From: JBMNFI01 sp050949225
GTDB lineage: Bacteria; Bacillota; Dehalobacteriia; UBA4068
Reading direction: 5' to 3'
Length of the DNA: 64,000 bases
NCBI GenBank assembly: GCA_050949225.1
Contig: JBMNFI010000002.1
Location: 186,001 to 250,000, forward strand
Positions 1 to 9,472 of this stretch are shown piece by piece; the stretch's first letter is position 1, and the number at the start of each line of letters is the position of its first letter. The notes under the pieces were generated by a model. It made no database searches and was not told the origin of the DNA. It worked only from the letters and a program-made list of their open reading frames with translations. The position numbers and the translations under genes were made by a program.

Positions 1-54
1 TTCCGGCGGGAATTAATCGGCATCGCATGGGCCAGCTTAGCTGATGAGTGGTAA
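1..54 (+). CDS. C-terminal end of an unidentified gene (cut by window start)
   Basis: Frame 1 is open from the first base and ends at TAA 52-54, giving a tail of 17 residues ending in WASLADEW. A strong hairpin terminator follows 9 bases later, which is what the end of a plus-strand gene would look like. Too little sequence remains to assign a family. The other two plus frames stop within the first 42 bases. Confidence 0.4.
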   Translation, partial: FRRELIGIAWASLADEW

Positions 55-63
55 CAGGATCAA

Positions 64-101
64 AAAAACCCCTCTTAACGATTTCGTTAAGAGGGGTTTT
101 T
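64..101. terminator. Bidirectional rho-independent terminator
   Basis: A 17-bp perfect stem (AAAAACCCCTCTTAACG paired with its complement) with an ATTT loop, flanked by A and T runs on the two strands. It lies between the plus-strand fragment ending at 54 and the minus-strand SLH gene ending at 132, so it can serve both. Confidence 0.85.
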
Positions 102-131
102 GCATTACTTAGCTATATATAATTCCTAGTT

Positions 132-1136
132 TTACTGTGGCTCTGGAAAGTCAACTGCAACCGCTGCAGTCCAGGTTGCTTCACCAGCATAGCCATTGAC
201 GCTGACATCAACGCAAAGGACTTTACCAACATTATCGCTGGTTACACTGTATGATGCTTCTGTGCCAACGATATTATCTGTTCCTTGATAATACCATTTA
301 TAGTTGGCATTAGGGTTTGGTGGATATGAATAAATTGGTGTTTCTACTCCGTTAAGACGGGTTTCAATGTTCGCATTAAGAACCTGACCGACAACAGGTG
401 CCGTCACTAATGTTATGCCATCTCCATGTGCATCTACTACACCTACTCCTGTTACATGTGGTGACATTAATTCTTCAAAATAAGCAATAAATCTATCCAT
501 TACAGCGGCTACTTGAGCTCTGTTTGATAAACCTTTAGGGTCAAAGTTATTTTTGCCAACGCCTTCTACAATTTCAGCATTTTGGGCCCATGCTACAGCT
601 TCTAAAGCAAATTTTGAAATTTTAGCATTGTCATCAAAAGTTGATGTACCTGTTGGTACAGTAATGCCTTCATACTTAGTAATAAAGTTTATCAAAAACC
701 GAACCATTTCTTCTCTGGTCATATTTCTATCAGGTGCGAATTTGTCTCCGCCTACCCCATTTGTAACTTGAGTTTCATAGGCCCATGTTATAGCGGGGCC
801 ATACCATTTTGTATAATCAACATCTGTAAAAGCTTCTTGTGCCCCTACTGTTGCGGGGACGACTTGTCCTGCTCCTGCATAATTATAAAGAACTTGCACA
901 GCCTGTGCGCGAGTGAAGGTATCCTTTGGTCCGAAAAGACCATTAGGATAGCCTACCATAATGCCCTTTTGGGCAACACTTTGGATATTTTCGTAGAACC
1001 ATTGTCCTTCCTTAACATCATCGAATTTTACTTCACCGTTTGCAGTATTTACGGCAAACGCTTGACCAAATGAAAACAAGGTCATGACCATTACTATCAC
1101 AAGTGATAGCAATCCTGCTTTTTTAAATCTGTTCAT
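132..1136 (-). CDS. SLH-domain surface protein
   Basis: Secreted cell-envelope protein of 334 residues. It has a signal peptide (MNRFKKAGLL followed by a hydrophobic core, cleavage near AFA) and then three S-layer-homology repeats at about residues 35-210, recognisable from KFDDVKEGQWFYENI, FTDVDYTKWYGPAI and STFDDNAKISKFALEAV. SLH repeats anchor proteins to pyruvylated secondary cell-wall polymer. The last 110 residues look like a small beta-rich extracellular domain (NYKWYYQGTDN, ATWTAAVAVDF) with no family I recognise. The start was chosen at ATG 1136 because AGAGGAAG sits 11 bases upstream; the longer frame from 1163 would put this ribosome binding site inside the gene. It has its own terminator downstream and a long AT-rich upstream region, so it is probably monocistronic. 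Confidence 0.85.
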   Translation of the reverse strand: MNRFKKAGLLSLVIVMVMTLFSFGQAFAVNTANGEVKFDDVKEGQWFYENIQSVAQKGIMVGYPNGLFGPKDTFTRAQAVQVLYNYAGAGQVVPATVGAQEAFTDVDYTKWYGPAITWAYETQVTNGVGGDKFAPDRNMTREEMVRFLINFITKYEGITVPTGTSTFDDNAKISKFALEAVAWAQNAEIVEGVGKNNFDPKGLSNRAQVAAVMDRFIAYFEELMSPHVTGVGVVDAHGDGITLVTAPVVGQVLNANIETRLNGVETPIYSYPPNPNANYKWYYQGTDNIVGTEASYSVTSDNVGKVLCVDVSVNGYAGEATWTAAVAVDFPEPQ

Positions 1137-1743
1137 TTTGCAAAACTTCCTCTCATAAAACATATTTTTTAAAAAAAAGATAAAAACATTATAACATAAT
1201 AACCAAAAAAAGACAATTTAGTAAATAATTAAGAACTCGCAAAAGATTAATGATATGTTCTTTTATCTTTTTTGTTTATATCATGATGGTTATCTGCATG
1301 AATTGGCAAAAAATTAATATTTATTAAAAAGATTTTTGTTGCATGAAAACCTCTGATATTTTATAAAACGTTTTTTCAGGTTTGTTTATTTATGACTGTA
1401 AAAAGAAGCATGTTTTTTAGTTGTGGAAAAAGGGAAGTCTTTGTTTAATAAAGTTAGCAATTTTTACAACAGTAAAGACCCTTATTCTACAAAAAAGGAA
1501 AGATAAGCTGTTTTTTATGATAATAAAAAAGACTCGTTCTTGCTGAGTCTTTCTAATAGAATTCGAGATAGGGAAGCTTTTATTTTTTGACGATTTGCAA
1601 TAAAGACTCTTTAAATTTGTCGTAATTTCATCAATTTTAATCAGTAAGTCCGACAAGATTTTTAAAGATAGTGGTTTATAATTTTTATTACAGCAACTTG
1701 ACGGATTTAAAGCTGTGCGGATTTTTGGCGGAGGTGGTTGAAA
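1137..1743. other. AT-rich intergenic region between divergent SLH gene and spoIIE
   Basis: About 600 bases with no convincing gene. A hairpin AAAGACTC/GAGTCTTT lies near 1526-1553, flanked by A and T runs, and could be a weak terminator. The region must hold the promoters of both divergent genes, but I could not fix a -35/-10 pair with confidence. A 127-codon minus-strand frame here overlaps the spoIIE start and has no protein-like composition. Confidence 0.5.
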
Positions 1744-4188
1744 ATGATAGAAAACTCTCAAATTGTTGCGACCAAAAACGGTGAAAAGTTTTGGATGCAT
1801 GAGGGAAGGGATGCTGTGCTTAAGGCTGGTCGACTGGGCAGATTTCGGACAGAGGACAAGCTAAGAAGCGGATCGATACGGATTCCCTGGCTTTTGGTCG
1901 CTTGGGCAGCTCTCAGTTTTTTATTGGCAAGGGCAGAGATACTTGGTGGACTTTATCCTTTTATACCGGCTTTTTTAGCGGTGTTGGTTCTCAATTATAA
2001 TAAAAAAAGTATTTATGCTTTGATCCCTGCTTTCTTGGGCTTTTTTAGCGTTATGGGTGTAGAGCAGTTATTAATTTATACTGCTATTTCAGCCGTTATT
2101 GTACTTGCATTAATTTTTTATCCTTTAGATGGGCGTAAACAATGGCTGGTTACTCCTGTAATCGTTTTTATGGTTGTGATGACGGTAAAAGGCTTATTTT
2201 TGGTTTTTAGTGGCTTTGATAGCTATTTATTATGGGTAGTAATTGTCGAAGGTGCTCTGGCTTCCGGGATGACAGTGGTGTTTTTAGTTTTAGCCAGGGC
2301 TTTACGCCGGCTTGATGGCAGTCATCGATTTTCAGCTGATGAGGTAAGTTGCTTTTTTGTTTTAGCAATGGGAATGATTGCGGGGATGGCCAACTGGCAG
2401 ATCGGCGGTTTGGACATGCAGAGTGTTTTTAGCCGTTTTCTTATTATAGTAGTTGCCTATTTGGCAGGGGGTGGTGCCGGTGCGGGGATTGGTGCCATGA
2501 TTGGTATTGTGCCTAGTCTTTCTGCTGTTGTTTCTCCTTCTTTAGTTGCTACATATGCCTTTTCCGGTCTTTTGGCGGGTCTTTTCAGTAATTTTGGTCG
2601 AGTGGGTACAGTTTTGGGCTTTTTTGTTGGCAATTTAATTTTGGCTATGTATTTGTTGGATGCAACACAAATTAGTAGTTCTTTGGCCGCCACGGCGGTG
2701 GCCGCGATTATTTTCTTTGTCATTCCTAAGTCTGTTTATAAAGAGTTACGTTTCATTTTTTCATCTGCAGTATTGAAAACAGCTAAGGAGGAAAAAAATG
2801 AGCAATTGATGCGTTTTTCTATGCGTCGCTTGCGTAATGCCAGCTTTGTGTTTAACAATTTAGGAAATACTTTGCATGATATGGTAAAAGAGGAGAAGGG
2901 CTCTGAGAATAAAGATGAAGCCGATGCCCAGATGATTGTGAACCTTCTATCTCGTCAGCTGTGTCAACAGTGTTCGATGTATAAAATTTGTTGGGATTTA
3001 GATTATCGTCATACATATCGTGGCATTATGAAGTTATTTCAAGCTATTGAAGAGCGTGGTGAAAGTTCTGTTAAAGATATGCCGGAGAATTTTGCCAAGC
3101 GCTGTCCACATCTTAAAGAATTAGTAGCTATCAGTAATTGTCTTTACGAAATGTATTGTCAGCAAAACTACTGGAAATCACGTCAGGATAATCTGCAGGC
3201 GCTAATTAGCCGACAGCTGTTGGGTGTTTCTCAAGTGCTGAGTAATATAGCATCTGAAGTAGGTGATCAAAGTGATAAAAGAGAGATTTTAGAGCGTGAT
3301 TTGTCCGGTTCCCTGGCGAAACGTGGTTTGCCGGTCGAAAATGCCGGGGTATTTAAAATAACGAAAAAAGCTTTGGATGTTTTCGTACAATACAGTGAAT
3401 GCCCGGGTGCTGAAATTTGCTGTCGAGCTGTAGAAGACGAAATTTCCAGGATGTCGGGCCGCAATTATGATGTACATGAATATAAATGTGGTGGCGATAA
3501 TTGTGCAGAGCGTTGCCGCTATCGTTTGCTGGCTGACGGGGCCTTTTCCTTAAATATTGGTCAGGTGCAATTGGCCAAAGATCATAAAGAAGTCTGCGGT
3601 GATAGCGGTGGTCACATTCTGCTTGATGAGGGACGTAAACTGTTAATGATTTGTGATGGTATGGGAGTTGGCCAAAGAGCAGCCGTCGAATCGGATACAG
3701 CCCTTAACCTGGTTTCACGTTTGATCGAGGCAGGTTTTTCAGAGGAGACCGCCATTGATACAGTCGATGTGGCCATGTCTTTACGTAATGATAAGGAAAG
3801 TTTTGTGACCATGGATCTTTGCTTGGTGGATCTTTATAGCGGGCGGGCTCAATTTATCAAAAGCGGCAGTGCCCCGAGCTTTATTAAGCGCGGCTCGGTT
3901 GTAAAAATGATTAAAAGCTCCAGCCTGCCTGTAGGGATGGTGATGGCTATGCAAAAGGATCAGCTTACAGAGCAAATTTTGCCCGGGGATATGATTATTT
4001 TGGCCAGTGATGGTTTGGACGCAAATCTGTCGGATGATGGTAGATGGCTACAAGTGATTTTGGAGCAGGCCCAGGCTGAATCACCCCAAGCAATGGCGCA
4101 ATATCTTATGAATAAAGTAATCTCTGTTTCCGGTGGTAAAATAAAAGATGATATTACTATTTTAGTTGCTCAAATGGAAGCCTTATAA
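1744..4188 (+). CDS. spoIIE: Stage II sporulation protein E, membrane serine phosphatase
   Basis: SpoIIE dephosphorylates the anti-anti-sigma factor SpoIIAA, freeing sigma F in the forespore, and takes part in polar septation. The protein has about 814 residues. About ten hydrophobic helices fill the first 310 residues, a cysteine-bearing linker follows (QQCSMYKICW, ERCRYR), and a C-terminal PP2C-type phosphatase domain starts near residue 600. The metal-binding aspartates are visible in DGMGVGQRAA (near residue 638) and ASDGLDANLSDDG. Length and architecture match the family. ATG 1744 is preferred because GGAGGTGG (1730-1737) lies 6-13 bases upstream; a TTG at 1738 directly abuts the binding site. 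A terminator follows, so tilS is probably transcribed separately or by read-through. This gene implies the organism sporulates. Confidence 0.95.
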   Translation: MIENSQIVATKNGEKFWMHEGRDAVLKAGRLGRFRTEDKLRSGSIRIPWLLVAWAALSFLLARAEILGGLYPFIPAFLAVLVLNYNKKSIYALIPAFLGFFSVMGVEQLLIYTAISAVIVLALIFYPLDGRKQWLVTPVIVFMVVMTVKGLFLVFSGFDSYLLWVVIVEGALASGMTVVFLVLARALRRLDGSHRFSADEVSCFFVLAMGMIAGMANWQIGGLDMQSVFSRFLIIVVAYLAGGGAGAGIGAMIGIVPSLSAVVSPSLVATYAFSGLLAGLFSNFGRVGTVLGFFVGNLILAMYLLDATQISSSLAATAVAAIIFFVIPKSVYKELRFIFSSAVLKTAKEEKNEQLMRFSMRRLRNASFVFNNLGNTLHDMVKEEKGSENKDEADAQMIVNLLSRQLCQQCSMYKICWDLDYRHTYRGIMKLFQAIEERGESSVKDMPENFAKRCPHLKELVAISNCLYEMYCQQNYWKSRQDNLQALISRQLLGVSQVLSNIASEVGDQSDKREILERDLSGSLAKRGLPVENAGVFKITKKALDVFVQYSECPGAEICCRAVEDEISRMSGRNYDVHEYKCGGDNCAERCRYRLLADGAFSLNIGQVQLAKDHKEVCGDSGGHILLDEGRKLLMICDGMGVGQRAAVESDTALNLVSRLIEAGFSEETAIDTVDVAMSLRNDKESFVTMDLCLVDLYSGRAQFIKSGSAPSFIKRGSVVKMIKSSSLPVGMVMAMQKDQLTEQILPGDMIILASDGLDANLSDDGRWLQVILEQAQAESPQAMAQYLMNKVISVSGGKIKDDITILVAQMEAL

Positions 4189-4211
4189 ATTAACTAGCAG
4201 GAAAAAGGAAG

Positions 4212-4255
4212 AAAAAAGCGAAAAAACTTTGTAAGGATGGTTTTTTCGCTTTTAT
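4212..4255 (+). terminator. Rho-independent terminator after spoIIE
   Basis: AAAAGCGAAAAAAC pairs with GTTTTTTCGCTTTT across a 17-base loop and is followed by TATTTTT. It sits 24 bases after the spoIIE stop. Confidence 0.7.
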
Positions 4256-4269
4256 TTTTGTGAGGTAGA

Positions 4270-5610
4270 ATGATGGCAACTAATAGTTTGTATTATAAAT
4301 TTAAAAAATATGTTAAGCATCACCGGTTGATCAAGCCGCAGGAAAGTATTATTTTAGCTCTTTCGGGGGGTTGTGATTCGGTGGTTCTTTTGCACTTGTT
4401 GCAAAAACTGCAGCAGGATCTGGATTTTTCTTTATCGGCTTGTCATTTGGATCATTGTATCAGGGTGGGTATCAGTGCCAAAGAAAGCCTGTTTGTGCAA
4501 GAATTGTGTGGTAAACTTGCTGTAAAATGTTATCATAGTTGTGTGGATGTGCCCCGTGTTGCCCAAGGAGAAAATCTGGAGGCCTCTGCGCGCCGGGTTC
4601 GCTATGCCTTTTTGCGCGAAACGGCGGCTAAAATTTCCGCTGATAGAATCGCTACGGCCCATCATGCTGACGATCAGGCGGAAACGGTTTTGATGCATCT
4701 TTTGCGTGGTAGCGGCGGTAGCGGTTTGGCGGCAATTTTACCACAGGATAATGACTTGATAAGACCGCTTTTATTTGCCAAAAAACAACAAATAATGGAT
4801 TATGCCACTGTACATCAACTATCATTTTGTGAAGATGACAGTAACCTTGATCAGACCTATTTACGCAATAAGATTAGGCTTTCTTTAATCCCCCATTTGG
4901 AGGCGGAGTATAATCTTAATATCAAGGAGAATTTACTGGCGACGGCAGAAATTTGCCGTGCGGAACAAGAGCTGTTGCAGCAATTAGCTAAAGAGGCTTA
5001 TCAGCAGTGTTTGCGGGCAGATGGTGCTCTTTCCAAAAAGGCTGTGCAGGCTTTACCCTTGGCTCTGCAACGCTTGGTGGTAAGGAAAGCTTATCAGGAG
5101 CAGACCGGCCTGGAATTATCTTTTAAGCAAACGGAAGCAGTTTTAAAATTAAAGGAAAGTTCTTCTTTGTCACTGCCGCAAATGTCCGCTTATATCAGAG
5201 GAGGCGCTATTCAATTTGGTCAAAAGCCACAAACCGATAACACACCCTATCAGGCAAAAATTGTCCTTAATGAGTGGCGGGATTTATCACAAAGTTGGCA
5301 ATATTTGGCGGTTTTTGAACCTCTCGATTATTTGAAGGCCGATAAAATTACGGTACCCGTTTTTTTAGCAAAGGAGCTATCTTGGCGCAGTCGCCGTCCG
5401 GGGGATAAAATAAAACTAGCCAATTTGGGACATAAAAGTATTAAGTCATTGTATCAGGAGCATATGATTGTTTTAGAGGAGCGGACACAGCGTCCTATTT
5501 TATGTTGTGGGGATGAACCTATCTGGCTGCCCTACTTGCGAAAAAAAATGCTGCCGGACTTTAATGGTAAAAAGCTCTTTATTTATTGCCGGCGGAAATG
5601 TGATATTTAA
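4270..5610 (+). CDS. tilS: tRNA(Ile)-lysidine synthetase
   Basis: TilS attaches lysine to C34 of the CAU-anticodon tRNA-Ile using ATP, changing both its amino-acid identity and its codon recognition from AUG to AUA. The 446-residue protein has the PP-loop ATP pyrophosphatase signature SGGCDS near residues 33-38, the HHADDQAETVLMHLLRG motif near 135, and a C-terminal TilS domain (SWRSRRPGDKIKLANLGHKSIK). Length is normal for the long form of the family. GAGGT lies just upstream of tandem ATGs at 4270 and 4273. It is followed after 104 bases by ftsH; the hpt gene often found between them in Bacillota is absent here. Confidence 0.95.
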   Translation: MMATNSLYYKFKKYVKHHRLIKPQESIILALSGGCDSVVLLHLLQKLQQDLDFSLSACHLDHCIRVGISAKESLFVQELCGKLAVKCYHSCVDVPRVAQGENLEASARRVRYAFLRETAAKISADRIATAHHADDQAETVLMHLLRGSGGSGLAAILPQDNDLIRPLLFAKKQQIMDYATVHQLSFCEDDSNLDQTYLRNKIRLSLIPHLEAEYNLNIKENLLATAEICRAEQELLQQLAKEAYQQCLRADGALSKKAVQALPLALQRLVVRKAYQEQTGLELSFKQTEAVLKLKESSSLSLPQMSAYIRGGAIQFGQKPQTDNTPYQAKIVLNEWRDLSQSWQYLAVFEPLDYLKADKITVPVFLAKELSWRSRRPGDKIKLANLGHKSIKSLYQEHMIVLEERTQRPILCCGDEPIWLPYLRKKMLPDFNGKKLFIYCRRKCDI

Positions 5611-5627
5611 CAATAATTTATTGAACA

Positions 5628-5656
5628 TTGATATATAATATGATATTATATATCAA
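5628..5656. promoter_or_regulatory. 29-bp perfect AT palindrome upstream of ftsH
   Basis: TTGATATATAATA, three bases, then its exact inverse complement, in the 104-base tilS-ftsH gap. It contains TATAAT-like sequence on both strands, so it may be an operator over a promoter or simply an AT-rich hairpin. No regulator can be assigned. Confidence 0.45.
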
Positions 5657-5714
5657 TATGTTGATTTTTGATTACACATAAAAAACCGTGTTATAAGCGG
5701 GAGGAGGGGCTCTT

Positions 5715-7826
5715 TTGGGTCGAGTATTAAAAAATGCGACAATTTTCTTGCTGATAGTTATGTTTGCTATCTCTATGTATACATGGGGAAACAAGGATAA
5801 AGAAGTTATTGATGAGTTAAACGTCACGGAATTTAACGAACTGGTTTTGGCCGGTGAAGTGGAGGAAATTTCGATTGTTTCTTCTGACACTCAGTATGCT
5901 ATTTCCGGTGTGCGTACGGATAGAACTAAATTTGAGTTAACAACCTTTCCTGACATGGAGCTGGAAGCATTTCTAGCGAAAAATAACGTTGACAAAGTTG
6001 AATTTAAAGAAAAACCTCCGCAAGCTTGGTGGATAACACTTTTGGCGACACTTTTACCAATGCTTTTAATCGTAGGTCTTTTGATTTTCTTGATGCAGCA
6101 GGGTCAGGGTGGCGGCGGCAAAGTGATGCAATTTGGGAAAAGCCGCGCAAAGCTGAATGTTGATGATCGTAAGAAGGTCACTTTTAAGGATGTGGCCGGG
6201 GTTGATGAGGTTCAGGAAGAGCTAGAAGAAATTGTGGAGTTTTTGCGTGATCCCCGTAAATTTTTATCCTTAGGTGCTCGTATCCCTAAAGGTGTATTGC
6301 TTTATGGTCCTCCCGGAACCGGTAAAACTTTATTGGCTCGGGCAGTGGCCGGGGAAGCGGGAGTCCCCTTTTTCTCTATCAGTGGTTCCGACTTTGTAGA
6401 AATGTTTGTCGGTGTTGGTGCTTCACGTGTTCGTGACCTGTTTGACCAAGCTAAAAAAAGTGCTCCTTGTATCATTTTTATAGATGAGATCGATGCCGTA
6501 GGTCGTCAGCGTGGTGCAGGTTTAGGTGGCGGTCACGATGAAAGAGAGCAAACCTTGAATCAATTGCTGGTAGAAATGGATGGTTTTTCTGCCAATGAAA
6601 GCATTATTGTGATGGCGGCCACTAACAGACCGGATATTTTGGATCCGGCGCTCTTACGTCCGGGACGTTTTGACAGAGAAATTACCGTTGATGTCCCTGA
6701 TGTACGGGGAAGGGAAGAGATATTACTTGTCCATGCTAAAGGTAAACCGATTGCTGATCATGTTGACTTTGGAGTATTGGCTCGCCGCACACCCGGTTTT
6801 ACCGGTGCAGATTTAGCTAATGTAATTAATGAAGCGGCTCTTTTGGCGGCAAGGAAAAATAAAAAGCAAATTGAAATGTCCGATATGGAGGCTGCTACGG
6901 AGCGGGTTATTGCCGGTCCTGAGAAAAAGTCTCATGTTATTAGTGATAAGGAGAAAAAAATCGTTTCCTATCATGAAGCTGGTCATGCGGTAGTTTCCTA
7001 CTTTTTGCCTAATGCTGATCCGGTGCATAAAATTTCGATTATTCCGCGCGGCCGTGCCGGCGGTTATACCTTGCATTTACCGCAGGAGGATAGACGGTAT
7101 AGCACTAAGTCATATATGTTGGATCAGCTGGTGATATTCCTGGGTGGACGTTTGTCTGAAGAGTTGGTTTTAAAGGATGTCAGTACCGGTGCCAGCAATG
7201 ATTTAGAGCGGGCTACTGAAATAGTTCGACAGATGATTACCAGATATGGTATGAGTAAGGAGCTTGGTCCTTTAACCTTTGGTAAAAATGATCCGCAAAC
7301 AGTCTTTTTAGGTAGAGATATTTCTCAAGAGCGCAATTACAGTGAGGCGATTGCCTATGCGATTGATAGAGAAGCGCATCAAATGATGGAGGAGGCTTAC
7401 AACAAAGGTAAAAAAATCCTCACCGATAATATGGATAAATTACATGCTGTGGCGGCGGCCTTATCAGAGAGAGAAACCTTGGAAGCGGATGATTTTGACC
7501 GTTTAATGCGTGGTGAAGAATTAGAGCCCCTTGCCACAGCAACAGATGATCATGCAGGGACCGCTTCCTCGCAAGAAGAAGCCACGGAGCAGTGCTTAAA
7601 TGATCAGTCCGACTGCAAAAATAACAGGGGAACTCTTTATGCACCGCCTGCCTCTTCAGACACCACAACAGAGACAACGGAGCTTAATATTCCTTTGACT
7701 ATTGAAGATGCTGAAAATGGTGATCAAAAGGATCAGGAATCGGAAATAGCGGATGATGATGTTTCATTGCCGCTGAGTGCTAAAAAGGATAAAAAAGATG
7801 AAGAAGAAGATGAAGAGGAAAAATAG
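5715..7826 (+). CDS. ftsH: ATP-dependent zinc metalloprotease FtsH
   Basis: Membrane-bound AAA+ protease that degrades misfolded membrane proteins and selected regulators. The 703-residue protein has two membrane helices (about residues 5-24 and 105-127) flanking an extracytoplasmic segment, then an AAA+ domain with Walker A GPPGTGKT (about 197-204), Walker B CIIFIDEIDAVGR and the second region of homology. The peptidase domain carries the zinc motif HEAGH near residue 420. The last 85 residues form an unusual acidic, low-complexity tail rich in D/E/K and T. Start is TTG 5715, preceded by GGGAGGAGGGG. It shares orientation with tilS. Confidence 0.97.
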   Translation: MGRVLKNATIFLLIVMFAISMYTWGNKDKEVIDELNVTEFNELVLAGEVEEISIVSSDTQYAISGVRTDRTKFELTTFPDMELEAFLAKNNVDKVEFKEKPPQAWWITLLATLLPMLLIVGLLIFLMQQGQGGGGKVMQFGKSRAKLNVDDRKKVTFKDVAGVDEVQEELEEIVEFLRDPRKFLSLGARIPKGVLLYGPPGTGKTLLARAVAGEAGVPFFSISGSDFVEMFVGVGASRVRDLFDQAKKSAPCIIFIDEIDAVGRQRGAGLGGGHDEREQTLNQLLVEMDGFSANESIIVMAATNRPDILDPALLRPGRFDREITVDVPDVRGREEILLVHAKGKPIADHVDFGVLARRTPGFTGADLANVINEAALLAARKNKKQIEMSDMEAATERVIAGPEKKSHVISDKEKKIVSYHEAGHAVVSYFLPNADPVHKISIIPRGRAGGYTLHLPQEDRRYSTKSYMLDQLVIFLGGRLSEELVLKDVSTGASNDLERATEIVRQMITRYGMSKELGPLTFGKNDPQTVFLGRDISQERNYSEAIAYAIDREAHQMMEEAYNKGKKILTDNMDKLHAVAAALSERETLEADDFDRLMRGEELEPLATATDDHAGTASSQEEATEQCLNDQSDCKNNRGTLYAPPASSDTTTETTELNIPLTIEDAENGDQKDQESEIADDDVSLPLSAKKDKKDEEEDEEEK

Positions 7827-8293
7827 ACTGCTTGATTAAAAGGATAAACAAGAACACTACATCTTCCTGCTTTTTTGGCAGGTAAGCCGAACCTTTTAGA
7901 GACCTGTTTAAGGTTGTTGGAAGAAAAGTATCTTTCAGATAAACAAACGGGGAGGAGACGTGAGTTTTCTCTCCGTTTCCTATCTTCAGGTCGATAAGAG
8001 ATAAAGCTAAAGATTTTTAGATGAGGAGTTTGTAAAAGATGGAATTTTATAAGCAATTGTGACTTTGGTTGCTAAATGATGGAGTTTAATGGTTAATACT
8101 TGCCAATATGTTGGGCGAATTATTGCAAGAAGATGCCGTAGTCAGAGAAAGGGCTGCTCTTTTCGATGTTTCTCATATGGGTGCTTAGAAGATGTGATGG
8201 CGACCGGAAATCCTGTGTCGCTTTGATGAGAAAAGTCACCAATGTTTTGGTCAAACCAATTGATAATTTACAGTAAGTTTGTGAGGTTATAAA
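7827..8293. other. Degraded intergenic stretch between ftsH and folP
   Basis: Holds no intact gene. It contains a short gcvT-like relic (listed separately at 8108-8188). A further open stretch of about 44 codons, ending near 7999 and containing FLAGKPNLLETCLRLLEEKY, could not be placed. The composition suggests a decayed gene rather than a regulatory region. Confidence 0.5.
8108..8188 (+). pseudogene. Relic of glycine-cleavage aminomethyltransferase (gcvT) N-terminus
   Basis: A 26-codon frame encodes EDAVVRERAALFDVSHMG, then Ala and a TAG stop. This closely matches the highly conserved N-terminal AVR..AGLFDVSHMGE motif of GcvT (T-protein of the glycine cleavage system). Nothing recognisable continues in any frame before folP, so this is the remnant of a deleted gene. 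Motif identification is by eye. Confidence 0.6.
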
Positions 8294-9472
8294 ATGTTTA
8301 ATTTAAGAGTGATTGAGTCAAAAAATTGTCATGAACTGCATCAAGAAATGAGTCAGATCGGTGTTGGCAGCGAGGGCATTAGAATCATGCTTGATAAAGG
8401 GCAATTTGTGGTCTTGCGGGCGGACAGCTTATCCACACCGGCGGCTTTGATTTTAAAACAGGAATTATTGGCGGTCGGCGGTGAAGCAGCCGTTCACCGA
8501 CAAGTAATTGTGCAGGGTGTTGAGCACAGTTCGGTCCTGCTGATGGCCACTAAGGCACAATATCGAAAATTATGTGTTAAGCTAAACTTGCAGCAATTTA
8601 AATTACCTGTTTTAGCTGCCCAAATTGAACAAGTGCTTTTTGGCAAAAAGTATAGGTTGATCCGAGGCAAGAAAAAAACGTTACATTGCGGTGAAAAAAC
8701 CTTGATCATGGGTATTCTTAATGTAACTCCCGATTCTTTTTATGATGGTGGGGAATTTTTAGATCCAGGGGCAGCTGTAGAGCAGGCTTTAAACTTGGCT
8801 GCTTCCGGTGCCGATATTATAGATATTGGCGGTGCTTCCAGCAGACCCGGTTTTCAAGCGGTAACAGCAGAGGAGGAACTGGCGCGTATTTTGCCGGTCA
8901 TTAAAAGGGTTTCATCTTTGATCGATCAACCACTTTCTGTGGATACGGAAAAAGCTGAAGTTGCTGCTGCTGCTTTAGATGCAGGGGCTTCTATTATCAA
9001 CGATATTACAGGCCTGCAAGCACCCGATATGGTGGATATAGCGGCACAAACGGGAGCTCCTGTGGTAATTATGCATAATAGCCGGGGTCTTGAACATGGG
9101 GATGACCTGATGGGTGAGATATTATGTTTTTTTAGAGATAAAATTACTCAGGTTCAAGCAAAAGGTGTGCAGGAAGAACAGATTATTATTGATCCGGGAC
9201 TGGGTTTTGGTAAAGATACCCGGCAAAATTTAGTGATTTTACACCATTTGTCACAACTTAAAAGTTTGCCATATCCTCTTTTGATAGCCGCCTCACAAAA
9301 AAGATTTATAGGAGATGTTTTAGATTTGCCGCTCGAAAAAAGATTATCCGGTTCAACAGCTGTTGCTACTTTGTCTGCGGCCGGTGGTGCTGAAATAGTT
9401 CGTGTACATAATGTTTTAGAGGTGAAACAGGCCTTAAAAATTGCTGATGCAATCAGAAGGGGTGCAAAATGA
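8294..9472 (+). CDS. folP: Dihydropteroate synthase with N-terminal extension
   Basis: Condenses 6-hydroxymethyl-dihydropterin pyrophosphate with p-aminobenzoate in folate synthesis. The TIM-barrel core starts near residue 135 with MGILNVTPDSFYDGGEF and continues with DIIDIGGASSRPG, ASIINDITGL and DPGLGFGK, all DHPS signatures. At 392 residues the protein is about 120 longer than a minimal DHPS; the extra part is an N-terminal region (residues 1-130) with no motif I can assign. A TGTGAGGT ribosome binding site precedes the ATG. The stop overlaps the folB start by 4 bases (ATGA), so folP-folB-folK are translationally coupled. Confidence 0.93.
   Translation: MFNLRVIESKNCHELHQEMSQIGVGSEGIRIMLDKGQFVVLRADSLSTPAALILKQELLAVGGEAAVHRQVIVQGVEHSSVLLMATKAQYRKLCVKLNLQQFKLPVLAAQIEQVLFGKKYRLIRGKKKTLHCGEKTLIMGILNVTPDSFYDGGEFLDPGAAVEQALNLAASGADIIDIGGASSRPGFQAVTAEEELARILPVIKRVSSLIDQPLSVDTEKAEVAAAALDAGASIINDITGLQAPDMVDIAAQTGAPVVIMHNSRGLEHGDDLMGEILCFFRDKITQVQAKGVQEEQIIIDPGLGFGKDTRQNLVILHHLSQLKSLPYPLLIAASQKRFIGDVLDLPLEKRLSGSTAVATLSAAGGAEIVRVHNVLEVKQALKIADAIRRGAK

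Noticed and set aside
1417..1800. 127-codon minus-strand frame upstream of spoIIE
   Set aside because: Low-complexity translation, overlaps the spoIIE start, no ribosome binding site.
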